Assembly: GCA_020848435.1 (NCBI GenBank)
Contig: JADLAC010000013.1
Coordinates: forward strand, 1 to 56,869
DNA from: Burkholderiales bacterium
Lineage (GTDB): Bacteria > Pseudomonadota > Gammaproteobacteria > Burkholderiales > WYBJ01
Direction of reading: 5' to 3'
DNA length: 56,869 bases
Shown one piece after another: positions 1 through 8,108 of this stretch (positions within the stretch are counted from its first letter, which is position 1; each line of letters starts with the position of its first letter). The notes under the pieces are model-generated. The model searched no databases. It worked only from the letters and a program-made list of their open reading frames with translations, and was not told the DNA's origin. The position numbers were made by a program, and so were the translations under genes.

Positions 1-144
1 CCTCGCCAGGTGTCCAACCTGGCTGCGGTTCGCTTCGCGTCTGACGCCGATTTCGACACTTTTGCCGCTCAGGGTACGGTCGTAGTGTTGGTCGCTCAAG
101 CAACGAACTTCAGACTCAGGACACTAGGAGCCTGTCGGACTTGA
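1..144 (+). CDS. possible C-terminal fragment of an unidentified protein
   Basis: An open frame runs in from the left edge of the window with no start and ends at TGA 142-144. Its last residues (LGACRT) come from the mobile-repeat end at 125-148, so if it is a real gene its end has been replaced by that repeat. The hydrophobic stretch GTVVVLVAQATNF is the only protein-like part. No family is recognised. The open frame could simply be chance at this GC content. Confidence 0.2.
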   Translation, partial: PRQVSNLAAVRFASDADFDTFAAQGTVVVLVAQATNFRLRTLGACRT

Positions 145-148
145 TTTC
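125..148 (+). repeat. solitary terminal repeat of the 186-bp MITE family
   Basis: The 24 bases starting TAGGAGCCTGTCGGACTTGA are identical to the left terminus of the complete element at 33015-33200. The partner inverted repeat is not visible, so this is a lone end or decayed copy. It lies 14 bp beyond the stop codon of the leftward thioredoxin-like gene. Confidence 0.75.
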
Positions 149-162
149 GCGCGGCGCGGCCG

Positions 163-729
163 TCATGCACCGCGCCTGGCGATCGACCTGACGTAATCCA
201 GAAACGCAGCGCTGTCCAGGTCCATCGGTCCGAACCCCTGCGCCAGGATCATGCCGTTACGATCCACGACATAGGTCATCGGTACGCCACGCACGCCGAA
301 CTGGCGTGCGATTGCCATGCTCTGATCCACCGGGACGACGAAGCTGTACTTGCCCTCGTCGATGACCGGCCTGGCCGCCTGCACACCCGTGCCGTCGATG
401 GAGATCGCGAGCACGCTGACGCCATTCTTGCCCAGGACTTCGTGTGCCCTCTGCACGGAGGGCATCTCGCCGCGGCAGATCGTTCACCACGAAGCCCAGA
501 AGCGAATGACCACGACCTGGCCACGCAAGGCGGCCGAGCGCAACGTCGCACCCGCGGTCGTCGGCAGGTCGAACGCCGGCATTGGCGAGGGCTTGGCAGG
601 CGCCGCGAGTCCTGGCGGGAGCGGCGCTTGAGCGGCGGGCAGCGGACCATGCCACGCCGCTGCGACGGCCACGAGCCCGAGCATGAGGCGCCTGCGCCCG
701 CGCTGTCCGCGGCCGGCGTGATTCGACAT
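163..729 (-). CDS. TlpA-like periplasmic thioredoxin with in-frame UGA at the first active-site Cys (candidate selenoprotein or nonsense mutant)
   Basis: Read through one UGA, this gives a 188-residue secreted thioredoxin-fold protein. A basic N-terminus and hydrophobic segment (residues about 10-33) look like a signal peptide. The TlpA/AhpC-type core follows: VVVIRFWASW (72-81), the UGA codon at 484-486 (residue 82), then TICRGEMPS, so the redox motif reads UxxC in place of CxxC. The cis-proline motif GVPMTYVVDRNG is intact downstream, and the frame is protein-like on both sides of the UGA. GGGAG lies six bases before the ATG at 729. Family members act as thiol-disulfide reductases in the envelope. 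Either UGA encodes selenocysteine (see the hairpin at 445-464) or TGC has mutated to TGA. No Sec machinery is in the window. If UGA stops translation, the product is an inactive 81-residue fragment. Confidence 0.7.
445..464 (-). promoter_or_regulatory. putative bacterial SECIS-like hairpin after the in-frame UGA
   Basis: On the mRNA strand a perfect 7-bp stem (UGCCCUC with GAGGGCA) closes a 6-base loop CGUGCA. The stem begins 19 bases after the UGA, and a G is the second base of the loop, 28 bases after the UGA. This agrees with the general bacterial SECIS description: an apical loop with an early G, a short perfect upper stem, placed shortly after UGA. A 7-bp stem can arise by chance in coding DNA this rich in GC, so this supports but does not prove Sec insertion. 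Confidence 0.45.
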
Positions 730-1073
730 CGTGTACTCCCATCAACCAGGCATGGCGCGCCGGGCGTCCAAACTGCCGCCGCGGCGATCCCGGTCGGCAG
801 CGGCGCTGTCGCCAGGCGCCGCGCCGAGGCGACGAATGCAATAGTACAGCGCGATCCGGGCGATTCTTCCACCAACGCGCGCATTTTTTCGCGGGGCGGC
901 GCGCTCCCGCCTCGCGGCCCTGCGACAGCGCGCCTCGGCACGCTGCGCGGGCTGCGGCAAAATCGCCGGCGCGGTAAGTCGGTGGGCGAGCGAGATCTCC
1001 GCGCGCAAGGGCTCGATCCCCCGCGGCAATCGCGCCGGCGCCGCTCGGGCAGCTCGGCTGCGATCGCTGGGGC
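730..1073. other. intergenic, no gene seen
   Basis: This 344-bp stretch between two leftward genes has no open frame with convincing protein character on either strand. It should contain the promoter of the thioredoxin-like gene, but no good -35/-10 pair was found. Confidence 0.5.
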
Positions 1074-2816
1074 TCAGCGCGGCGGAATGATCGGCAACAG
1101 CAGTACAGCCGGCCGGTCGGGCCCGAAATGCAGGCTGACTTCGCCGGCGAAGACTTCGGGCGCTCGATCGGTCGGATCGTTGTGCTCGAAGGGCCCGCAG
1201 CCTTTCATCGGGTTCTTCATGTTCGACAAGGTCGTGGCCGCACCGGCCCATTCGTAATCCTTGCCGCGGACGCTGAGCGCTATGCGCCAGCCTGCCGGCA
1301 CCACGATGCAGGTCGGCCAGATCTCGATGTCGACGCCGACCGCTACGCCGGGGCGTAGCGGCTGTCTCTCGTCGTGCGTGTGATACGGCCGGTACGGCAG
1401 CGACAGCGCCGCATCGAGCTTGCGCTGGGAAGCGCGCAACCATCCCTGGCCGATGGGGGTGTGCGGATCGAGCGCTCCCTGGAACACGAGCTCCTCGCCG
1501 CTCGGATCGAACACCCGCAAGACGACGAAGAAATCGGCATCGACCGTCGACGATGAAATGGTTAGCTTCAGTGCCGACGGCCCGGTGATTTCGGTCGCCT
1601 GCGCGAGCGGGGGCGTCGAGAAGCTGAGTCCCTCGCCCATCGCGTCGTACGTGAGGCATGCGGTCTTACTCGGCGGCGTAGGACTCAGGCGCATACCCTC
1701 CGGGTCGAGATGCAAGGCGGTCCAGCGCGTGCGCGCGAGCGGCCATTCGTTCTCCGCGCGCTCGACAAACTTCTCTCCGGGATGGCGTACCTGCAAGAGC
1801 ACCCGCGGCTGCGCGTCCCAGCCGTTGGCCTCGCCCTTGAGGAAGTGGTCGAAAAAGCGCTTCTGCAGCTTGACGCCGTAATCGGTGTAGAACGGCGCCC
1901 AGTGCGAGCCGCCGTGAACTTCAAGCCATTTCTGGCTCGAAGCGGCGCGCACGAAGCCTTCGAAGTTGCCGCGCGGGTGCAGGCCCTGTCCGCCCCAGTT
2001 CGCGCACGACAGCAGCGGCACGCTCACTTTCGACAGATCGGCGCTGCGCTCGCGGTAGTAGGGGCCGTCGAGCGGCCGCGCCAGCAGGTCCGCCCACATG
2101 TCCTCGCGATTGCGCGCGAGCTCTTCATCCGGCAGGGTCTGCGGCCCGCATACCAGCTCCCCGGTGACCCGGCTGCGTGCACCGCGTTCGCCGACGCCGT
2201 GCTGCACGGTCTTCACCTGCATGTCCTGCCAGTTCTTGCGGAAGACGCAAATGATGCCGCCGTGATGGGTGGAATCGCGGTAGTTGTCGGCCCATCCCTC
2301 CCACACGCAGATCGCGGCCAGGTGCGGCGGCTGCAAGGCCGCGGCGCGCCATTGGCTGGCGGCGTAGTAGGAAATGCCGTTCAATCCGACCTTGCCGCTG
2401 CACCAGGGCTGGACCGCCGCCCATTCGATGCAGGCGGCGAAGTCGCGGTTCTCGCGGGCGTTGTTGTGGGCGAGGAACCCGGGCGAGCGGCCCGCCCCGC
2501 GCGAATCTACGCGCACGATGGCGTAGCCGTCGGGCACCCACTTCTCCGGATCGCACACTTCCCAGTTCTGGTAGGTGTTGCTGCTGCCCGCGACCGCGTC
2601 CGGGTTGTCGCGACACATGATCTCCCACGCGCTCTTATAGCCGTCCTGGAAAGCGAGCCCTTTGCCATAGGGGCCGTAGCTCACGAGCACCGGATAGCGG
2701 CCGCTCGCCGGCGGCCGGAATACGTCCGCGCGCAACACCACCCCATCATCCATCGGGATCGGCAGGTCCCAGTCGATGCACATGCCGTCGCGGTTTTCGG
2801 TCTTGTATGCGCTCAT
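1074..2816 (-). CDS. CocE/NonD family (X-Pro dipeptidyl-peptidase S15-like) hydrolase
   Basis: A 580-residue serine hydrolase. The N-terminal half is an alpha/beta-hydrolase fold: a beta strand YPVLVSYGPYG (about 41-51), the VRVDSRGAGRSPG segment (101-113) typical of S15 enzymes, and the nucleophile elbow GISYYA with Ser149. A later HGGSHW supplies the probable catalytic His. The C-terminal third, about 370-575, has the jelly-roll domain pattern of this family (LKLTISSSTVDADFFVVL). Members hydrolyse esters or amides such as cocaine esters, acylated antibiotics or X-Pro peptides; the substrate cannot be read from sequence. No signal peptide is seen, so it is probably cytoplasmic. It stands alone on its strand, divergent from the MBL-fold gene. 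Confidence 0.85.
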   Translation of the reverse strand: MSAYKTENRDGMCIDWDLPIPMDDGVVLRADVFRPPASGRYPVLVSYGPYGKGLAFQDGYKSAWEIMCRDNPDAVAGSSNTYQNWEVCDPEKWVPDGYAIVRVDSRGAGRSPGFLAHNNARENRDFAACIEWAAVQPWCSGKVGLNGISYYAASQWRAAALQPPHLAAICVWEGWADNYRDSTHHGGIICVFRKNWQDMQVKTVQHGVGERGARSRVTGELVCGPQTLPDEELARNREDMWADLLARPLDGPYYRERSADLSKVSVPLLSCANWGGQGLHPRGNFEGFVRAASSQKWLEVHGGSHWAPFYTDYGVKLQKRFFDHFLKGEANGWDAQPRVLLQVRHPGEKFVERAENEWPLARTRWTALHLDPEGMRLSPTPPSKTACLTYDAMGEGLSFSTPPLAQATEITGPSALKLTISSSTVDADFFVVLRVFDPSGEELVFQGALDPHTPIGQGWLRASQRKLDAALSLPYRPYHTHDERQPLRPGVAVGVDIEIWPTCIVVPAGWRIALSVRGKDYEWAGAATTLSNMKNPMKGCGPFEHNDPTDRAPEVFAGEVSLHFGPDRPAVLLLPIIPPR

Positions 2817-3078
2817 CGGCCTCCCCCATGGCAGCGGTACCGCCTCATGGTGGCAGCCTGGAGGTGAAATCGCAATTGCATCGTCCCGCCCGAGGCGGCG
2901 CGATCCTTGTCGCCGGCAGCCCCGCCGTGGGCCGGCACGCGCTCAAGCCCGGCGTGAGCCACCGCAGCCGAGCAGGCGTAGCGCGTTCGGTGCACTCGCG
3001 CTGGATGTAATCTCGACCCCGTCAAGCGCCCGGCCGCGGATCGAACTAGAATCGGACCACTGCTCCAGGGAGGCGCTC

Positions 3079-3954
3079 ATGCAGGCTACGCGTATCGGCG
3101 ATTTCGAGGTCCGGCGCATCACCGAGTTCGAGGGACCTTTCATCGCCCCGGAGGTGTTCTTCCCCGAGTTCGACCCGCAGGTGCTACGGGCGAATCCCGA
3201 TATGGCGGGACCACGCCTGGTCGATCCGGCCACGGGCAAGCTCGTCTTCAGCTTCCACAGCTTCGTCGTCAAGACCGGCCACCACACCATCCTGGTGGAT
3301 GCCTGTATCGGCAACGACAAGGAGCGGCCCACCCGCCCTCAGTTCCACCGCATGCGCTCGGGCTTCCTCGCCGACCTGGCGCGCGCGGGCGTGAAAGTGG
3401 AGGACGTCGATTACGTGTTGTGCACGCATCTGCATTGGGACCACGTGGGCTGGAACACGCGCCTCGAGGGCAATCGCTGGGTCCCGACCTTCCCGAACGC
3501 GCGCTACATCGTAGCGCGGCGCGAGTTCGAGCATTGGCAGGAGGTGCAGCGGCGCGGCGAGGACTCGCCGCACCGGCTCGCATTCGAGGACAGCGTGCTG
3601 CCGGTCGTACAAACCGGACAGGCAATGCTGGTCGGCGACGACTACGCGCTCGAGGACGGCTTTCGCTTCGAGAGCGCACCGGGCCATACGCCAGGCACCG
3701 TGGTGATCCACGTGCGCTCGAAAGATGACAGCGCGCTGTTCCTTGGCGATGTCGTGCACCACCAGTTCCAGTTGATGCAACCGGCATGGTCGACGCTCGC
3801 GTGCACCGATCCGGCGTTGTCGCGCAAGACCCGCACCCGCCTGGTCGAAGAGCACGCCGCACGCGGCACGCGCCTGCTGCCGGCGCACTTTCCGGCGCCG
3901 ACCGTTGGACGCATCGTCCGGCACGGTGCAGCCTACCGGTACGCATTCGAATGA
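3079..3954 (+). CDS. MBL-fold metallo-hydrolase
   Basis: The 291-residue product carries the metallo-beta-lactamase metal motif HLHWDH (His117, His119, Asp121, His122), a GHTPGTVVIHV segment with the next ligand His, and LFLGDVVHH with the bridging Asp. This is the layout of AHL-lactonase/glyoxalase II-like hydrolases, which bind two metal ions and open esters, thioesters or lactones. The start was chosen at ATG 3079 because AGGGAGG lies just upstream, although the frame stays open further left. A TAGAAT hexamer at 3047-3052 could be its -10 box, but the -35 is weak. It is followed 34 bp later by the hydroxyacid oxidase gene, so the two are probably co-transcribed. Confidence 0.85.
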   Translation: MQATRIGDFEVRRITEFEGPFIAPEVFFPEFDPQVLRANPDMAGPRLVDPATGKLVFSFHSFVVKTGHHTILVDACIGNDKERPTRPQFHRMRSGFLADLARAGVKVEDVDYVLCTHLHWDHVGWNTRLEGNRWVPTFPNARYIVARREFEHWQEVQRRGEDSPHRLAFEDSVLPVVQTGQAMLVGDDYALEDGFRFESAPGHTPGTVVIHVRSKDDSALFLGDVVHHQFQLMQPAWSTLACTDPALSRKTRTRLVEEHAARGTRLLPAHFPAPTVGRIVRHGAAYRYAFE

Positions 3955-3988
3955 TCGATCACACGCCCATCAGCTAAGGAGATGCCAC

Positions 3989-5224
3989 ATGAGCGACACC
4001 GTCACGCAAGTCGAGCAGGGGCTCCTACCGGCGGCCGCCGCGAGCGGGCAGAAAGCTAAGCCGCGCGTCCTCAAGGACGTGCTATGCCTCGACGATCTCG
4101 AAGCACCCGCCCGGCGTTTCTTGCCGCGGCCGATTCATGGCTTCATATCCGGCGGGGTCGAGACCAACGCCTCGCTCGCTGGTAACCGGGCGGCGTTCGC
4201 CGAGTACGAATTCCTGCCGCGGGTGCTGGTCAACACGCGCTCGCGGCACCAGAAGACGACGCTGTTCGGGCGCAGCTACGATCTGCCGTTCGGCTTTCCG
4301 CCCATGGGCGGCACGGCGCTCGCGGCCTACATGGGCGACACCGTCCTCGCCAAGGCGGCCGCCGAGCTCAATACCGTCATGATCCAGAGCGGGGCGTCGC
4401 TCATCCCGATGGAAAAGCTGCGGGCGGAAGGTCCGAGCGCCTGGTTCCAGGCCTACTTGCCCGGAGAGCCAGAGATCATCACGCCGCTGGTGCAGCGGGC
4501 GCAGCGCGCGGGCTTCGAAGTGCTGGTCCTCACCGTCGACGTGCAAGTGTCCGCGAATCGTGAGAACAACGTGCGCTCCGGCTACAGCTCGCCGCTCAAG
4601 CCGACCGCGCGCCTGGCATGGGACTGCATGCTGCGGCCGCGCTGGCTGCTCGGCACCTTCGGCCGCACGCTGGCCAATCACGGTATGCCGCACCTGGAGA
4701 ACCTCGGCTACCCGCGCATCCCGGTCGTGGCCAACCTCGAGCGGCAAGGCAGGTCGCGCGACGGGCTCTCCTGGGAACACGTCGAGCTCATGCGCAAGCT
4801 CTGGAAAGGCAAGCTGGTGCTCAAGGGCGTGCTTTCCCCGCGCGACGTGCGCATCGCGCGCGAGAGCGGAGTCGACGGCATCCTGGTATCGAACCACGGC
4901 GGGCGCCAGCTCGACGGCACGGTGGCGCCGCTGCGCATGCTTCCAGCCGTGGCCGCGGAGGCGGGCGACATGGCGATCCTCATGGATAGCGGCATTCGGC
5001 GCGGCACCGACGTGCTGAAGGCCATCGCCCTGGGGGCGCATTTCGTCTTCATCGGCCGGCCGTTCCTGTACGCGGCGGCGATCGCCGGGGAAGCCGGCGT
5101 CCACCACGCTGCCCGGCTGTTGCGCGAGGAGATCAGCCGCGACATGGCAATGCTGGGCATATCGACGCTGGCGGAAATGAAGCGCGACCTGCTCGTGCCG
5201 AGCCGGGGGCCGATCGGGGGTTGA
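3989..5224 (+). CDS. FMN-dependent alpha-hydroxyacid dehydrogenase/oxidase (LldD/mandelate dehydrogenase family)
   Basis: The 411-residue product is a TIM-barrel flavoenzyme that oxidises an L-2-hydroxyacid such as lactate, glycolate or mandelate to the 2-oxoacid. Visible family marks are GFPPMGGTALA near the FMN phosphate, WFQAYLPGE, VLTVDVQV, LVLKGVLSPRDVRIA with the FMN-binding Lys, and the catalytic LVSNHGGRQLDGT (His near residue 303, Arg three residues later). The C-terminal MDSGIRRGTDVLKAIALGA and IGRPFLYA complete the flavin site. ATG 3989 follows a good AAGGAG. No signal peptide is seen. Its partner upstream is an MBL-fold hydrolase, suggesting a hydroxy-ester or lactone is opened and then oxidised; that pairing is inference. 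Confidence 0.9.
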   Translation: MSDTVTQVEQGLLPAAAASGQKAKPRVLKDVLCLDDLEAPARRFLPRPIHGFISGGVETNASLAGNRAAFAEYEFLPRVLVNTRSRHQKTTLFGRSYDLPFGFPPMGGTALAAYMGDTVLAKAAAELNTVMIQSGASLIPMEKLRAEGPSAWFQAYLPGEPEIITPLVQRAQRAGFEVLVLTVDVQVSANRENNVRSGYSSPLKPTARLAWDCMLRPRWLLGTFGRTLANHGMPHLENLGYPRIPVVANLERQGRSRDGLSWEHVELMRKLWKGKLVLKGVLSPRDVRIARESGVDGILVSNHGGRQLDGTVAPLRMLPAVAAEAGDMAILMDSGIRRGTDVLKAIALGAHFVFIGRPFLYAAAIAGEAGVHHAARLLREEISRDMAMLGISTLAEMKRDLLVPSRGPIGG

Positions 5225-5325
5225 TCGGTGCGCCTGGCTGGGCGCGGCATGGATCTCGGCGCTACGCGCCCGTGGCCGGCCCTGGATTGCATCCAGCGCG
5301 CCGAGCGGGGGATTGCGACCGGCCC

Positions 5326-6399
5326 TTACTGTGCCTGCTGGGCTCCGACGTAACGCGACAGGGGCCGGATCATGCGCCCGGACTTCTGCTGCTCCAGCGC
5401 ATGCGCGATCCAACCGGCACAGCGGCCGATCGCGAACACTGGCATGAATGCTGCGCGCGGCAGGCCGAGCGCATCGAGCAGCAGCGCGGCATTGATCTCG
5501 ACGTTGGTCTGCAGCGAGCGGCCGGGCTTGTGACGCTCCAGCGCGGCGAGCGCACGGCGCTCGAAGTCGGCGGCGAAGGCAAGGCGCCCGGCGCTCGGGC
5601 CCAGGCGCCGCAGCGATTCGCGCAGCGCATCGGCGCGCGGATCGCGCACCCGAAACACGCGATGGCCGAAACCCATCAAGCGCCCGCCCGCGGCCAGCGT
5701 GCGCTCAAGCCACGCATCGATGTCGCCGCTCGCCGCCGCTTCGTCCAGCATGTCCAGGGTGGGCCCCGGCGCACCGCCGTGCAGCGCACCGGTGAACGCG
5801 CAGTAACCGCCGAGCGTGGCGCACGGCAGCGAGGCACGTGTCGAGGCGACGACGCGCGCCGTGAAGGCCGAAGCATTGAGGCCGTTGTCCATGATCGCCG
5901 TGAAATACGTGTCGAGCGCAGCCCCGGCGTTTGCCTCCGGCGGCGCGCCGTACAGCATGCGCAGGAAATCCGCCGCGGTGCCCAGCGACGGGTCCGGGGC
6001 GAGCGGCGCCTCGCCACGCTGTGCGCGCAGCAGCGCGGCGACGGCGACCGGCATCGTCGCGGCGATCTGCGCCGGCGTGCTGGCATCCGGCACGGCAGCC
6101 AGGCCGATCCTGACGGCTTCGATGAGCGGCTGCCGCGCGCCGACATCGAGCCAGGAGCCCAGGCGTTCGAATGCCTGTTGCCGCGCCTGTCCGAAAGATG
6201 CCGCAATGCTTGCGCGCGTGAGGCCTTCGCCGGCAAACCCGTCCCACAGCAATGCGACCGACCCCTCGAAGCCGTGGCGCAGAATCAGCTCCTGCACGCT
6301 ATGGCCGCGCACTACGACGATGCCGCGCTCGCCATCGGTGTGGCTGAGCACCGTCTCGGCGGCGACGACGCCTTCGAGCCCGCTGTCCACGGCTATCAA
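5326..6399 (-). CDS. citrate synthase family protein
   Basis: A 357-residue citrate synthase-like protein. The N-terminus GLEGVVAAETVLSHTDGERG and the RGHSVQELI block are typical of short bacterial citrate or 2-methylcitrate synthase paralogues. Active-site histidines are in GALHGGAPGP and GFGHRVFRVRDPRA. The C-terminal block reads TNVEINAALLLDALGLP, with Glu where the catalytic Asp usually lies, so the reaction is uncertain. No ATG is available. TTG 6399 overlaps the stop codon of the TctC gene, and GTG 6390 is the alternative. It is almost certainly translationally coupled to the receptor gene. Confidence 0.8.
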   Translation of the reverse strand: MIAVDSGLEGVVAAETVLSHTDGERGIVVVRGHSVQELILRHGFEGSVALLWDGFAGEGLTRASIAASFGQARQQAFERLGSWLDVGARQPLIEAVRIGLAAVPDASTPAQIAATMPVAVAALLRAQRGEAPLAPDPSLGTAADFLRMLYGAPPEANAGAALDTYFTAIMDNGLNASAFTARVVASTRASLPCATLGGYCAFTGALHGGAPGPTLDMLDEAAASGDIDAWLERTLAAGGRLMGFGHRVFRVRDPRADALRESLRRLGPSAGRLAFAADFERRALAALERHKPGRSLQTNVEINAALLLDALGLPRAAFMPVFAIGRCAGWIAHALEQQKSGRMIRPLSRYVGAQQAQ

Positions 6400-7400
6400 T
6401 CCAGCCGCAGCCCCGCGGCGCTCACCGCCTTGCCCACGCGGGCGAAGTCGCGCTCGATATAGGCGGCGAATTCTTCCGGTGTGCTGGTATGGATGTCGGC
6501 GCCGAGCTGACGCATGCGCTCGATCACGTCCGCAGCCGTGCTGGCACGCACCGTGTCGGCGTGCACCCGGTCGACGATCGCGCGCGGGGTCCCGGCGGGC
6601 GCGACCAGCCCGTACCACGTGTTGACCTCGTAGCCGGGGTAGCCTGCTTCCACGATGGTCGCAATGTCGGGCCAGCCAGGATGACGCTTTGCCGTCGCGA
6701 TGCCCAGCACCTTCACCCGCCGATTCTGCAAGTGGGTCGCAATCGAGGTCATGGTGGGCGTGTAGAGCGGAATCTGGCCGCCGATGAGATCCGTAATTGC
6801 CGCGGCCGCGCCCTTGTACGGTACGTGCACCATCTTCGTTCCCGTCATCGTGTCGAACAGCACGCCGGCGAGATGTCCGGTAGAGCCCGTACCCGACGAC
6901 CCATAGCTCAACTGTCCGGGACGCGCGCGCGCGAAAGCGATCAGCTCCGGTATCGAATTGGCGGGCAGCGAGGGATGCGCCGCGATGGCGTAAGGCAGCA
7001 CGGTCACCATGCTGATCAACTGGAAGCTCTTGCGCGCGTCGTACGGCAGCTTGCGGTACAGCAGCACGTTATTCACCTGGGTCGCGGCCGTGGTGAGGAA
7101 GAGCGTGTAGCCATCCGGGGCTGCTCGCGCCACCAGCTCGGCGGCGACGATGGTGTTGGCGCCGGGCCGGTTGTCGACGATCACTTGTTGACCCCAGGCT
7201 TCGGCGAACTTGCCGGCGAAGGTGCGCCCGACCACGTCGGTCGCCCCGGCCGGCGGGAAAGGAATGACCAGGCGGACGGGTTTGACGGGGTAGCTCTGCG
7301 CGAGCACGGGCGCGATCGAGGCGGCGCAGAGGAGCGCAACACCGATACCCGGGGTCCAGGTCCGCAACGCGCGCAATCTCCTCGCCTCTCGAGTCTTCAT
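6396..7400 (-). CDS. Bug/TctC family tripartite tricarboxylate transporter substrate-binding protein
   Basis: The 334-residue exported receptor has a signal peptide (about residues 1-35, ending VLAQS) and the classic core SYPVKPVRLVIPFPPAGATD, VIVDNRPGAN, APDGYTLFLTT and HVPYKGAAAAITDLIGGQI. Such proteins bind di- or tricarboxylates or other organic acids in the periplasm. No TctA/TctB membrane genes are in the window, as is common for Bug receptors in Burkholderiales. The ATG has a GAGGAGG ribosome site just upstream. Its stop overlaps the citrate synthase-like start, which suggests its ligand feeds that enzyme. Confidence 0.93.
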   Translation of the reverse strand: MKTREARRLRALRTWTPGIGVALLCAASIAPVLAQSYPVKPVRLVIPFPPAGATDVVGRTFAGKFAEAWGQQVIVDNRPGANTIVAAELVARAAPDGYTLFLTTAATQVNNVLLYRKLPYDARKSFQLISMVTVLPYAIAAHPSLPANSIPELIAFARARPGQLSYGSSGTGSTGHLAGVLFDTMTGTKMVHVPYKGAAAAITDLIGGQIPLYTPTMTSIATHLQNRRVKVLGIATAKRHPGWPDIATIVEAGYPGYEVNTWYGLVAPAGTPRAIVDRVHADTVRASTAADVIERMRQLGADIHTSTPEEFAAYIERDFARVGKAVSAAGLRLD

Positions 7401-7426
7401 TGCGGCCTCCTCTGCCGAGTTGGCCC

Positions 7427-7456
7427 ATTATTGACCGGCAGGTGCGCCGCTGACAA
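7427..7456 (-). promoter_or_regulatory. sigma70-like promoter for the TctC/citrate synthase pair
   Basis: On the minus strand TTGTCA (7456-7451) is followed after 18 bases by AATAAT (7432-7427), 26 bp before the TctC start codon. Both boxes are AT-rich islands in a GC-rich gap. Confidence 0.5.
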
Positions 7457-7559
7457 TCCGGGCGTAGCGCAGCCGCGGCGTGCGTCCCGCGCCCCGGTGA
7501 TGCTGCGGCGTCGGCGTTTTTCCGCGAGAATCCGTGGTCGTCCTTGCATGGAGACTTCG

Positions 7560-7988
7560 ATGGCGGAACTCAAGATCATCCGAGCCAATGACGTGGCGCC
7601 GCGGAACATCCGCGGCCTGGGCCCGGAAGCCGGCCAGATCAGGCGCGTCGTGAGCAGCGAGAAATTCTTTTTCAACGTCGACGAGGTCAACCCCGGTTTC
7701 AGCCCGCATCATTGGCATCGCCACGACAAGTACCGCACCGAAAGCCACGAGGTCGAATACCCCAGCGACTTCGAGGAGATCTATTTCATATTGAGCGGGC
7801 GCGGCGTGATCCAGTGGAAGACCGAAGCGGGCGCGATCCGGGAGCAGGAGGTGGCGGCCGGCGACACCATCCACATGCCGGCCGGGGTCGTCGAGCACCA
7901 ACTGCTCAACAATGGCTCGCAGCCGATGCGCCTCGCCGTGGTCGGGGTTCCGCCCCCGCGGCGCTCGCGCATAAGTCAATCGACATGA
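7560..7988 (+). CDS. cupin domain protein
   Basis: The 142-residue product has a single cupin barrel. The metal motif is HHWHRHDKYRTESHEVEYP followed by EEIYFILSGRG, with the second motif GDTIHMPAGVVEHQL. This combination supports a divalent metal site, but many cupins are oxygenases, isomerases or simple binding proteins, so the reaction is open. The start at 7560 has GGAG seven bases upstream; an in-frame ATG at 7548 is the alternative. It diverges from the TctC/citrate synthase pair. Confidence 0.75.
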   Translation: MAELKIIRANDVAPRNIRGLGPEAGQIRRVVSSEKFFFNVDEVNPGFSPHHWHRHDKYRTESHEVEYPSDFEEIYFILSGRGVIQWKTEAGAIREQEVAAGDTIHMPAGVVEHQLLNNGSQPMRLAVVGVPPPRRSRISQST

Positions 7989-8108
7989 GCTGCGCGCGCT
8001 GCCCTGGCGCATACGTGTAATCGTGCTTGAACGAATCGGGCCTACAATGCGGCAGCGCGAGCTTCTATCGTAACCCGGACGCACGCCCGCATCACGAGGA
8101 GAATTCCG

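Noticed and set aside
163..465. A separate 100-residue gene starting at ATG 465
   Set aside because: It lacks the first half of the thioredoxin fold, and the same frame upstream supplies exactly that half, so one gene with a UGA is the better reading.
5240..5271. Inverted repeat GGGCGCG...CGCGCCC between convergent genes
   Set aside because: The 18-base loop, lack of T-tract and high local GC make it weak evidence for a terminator.
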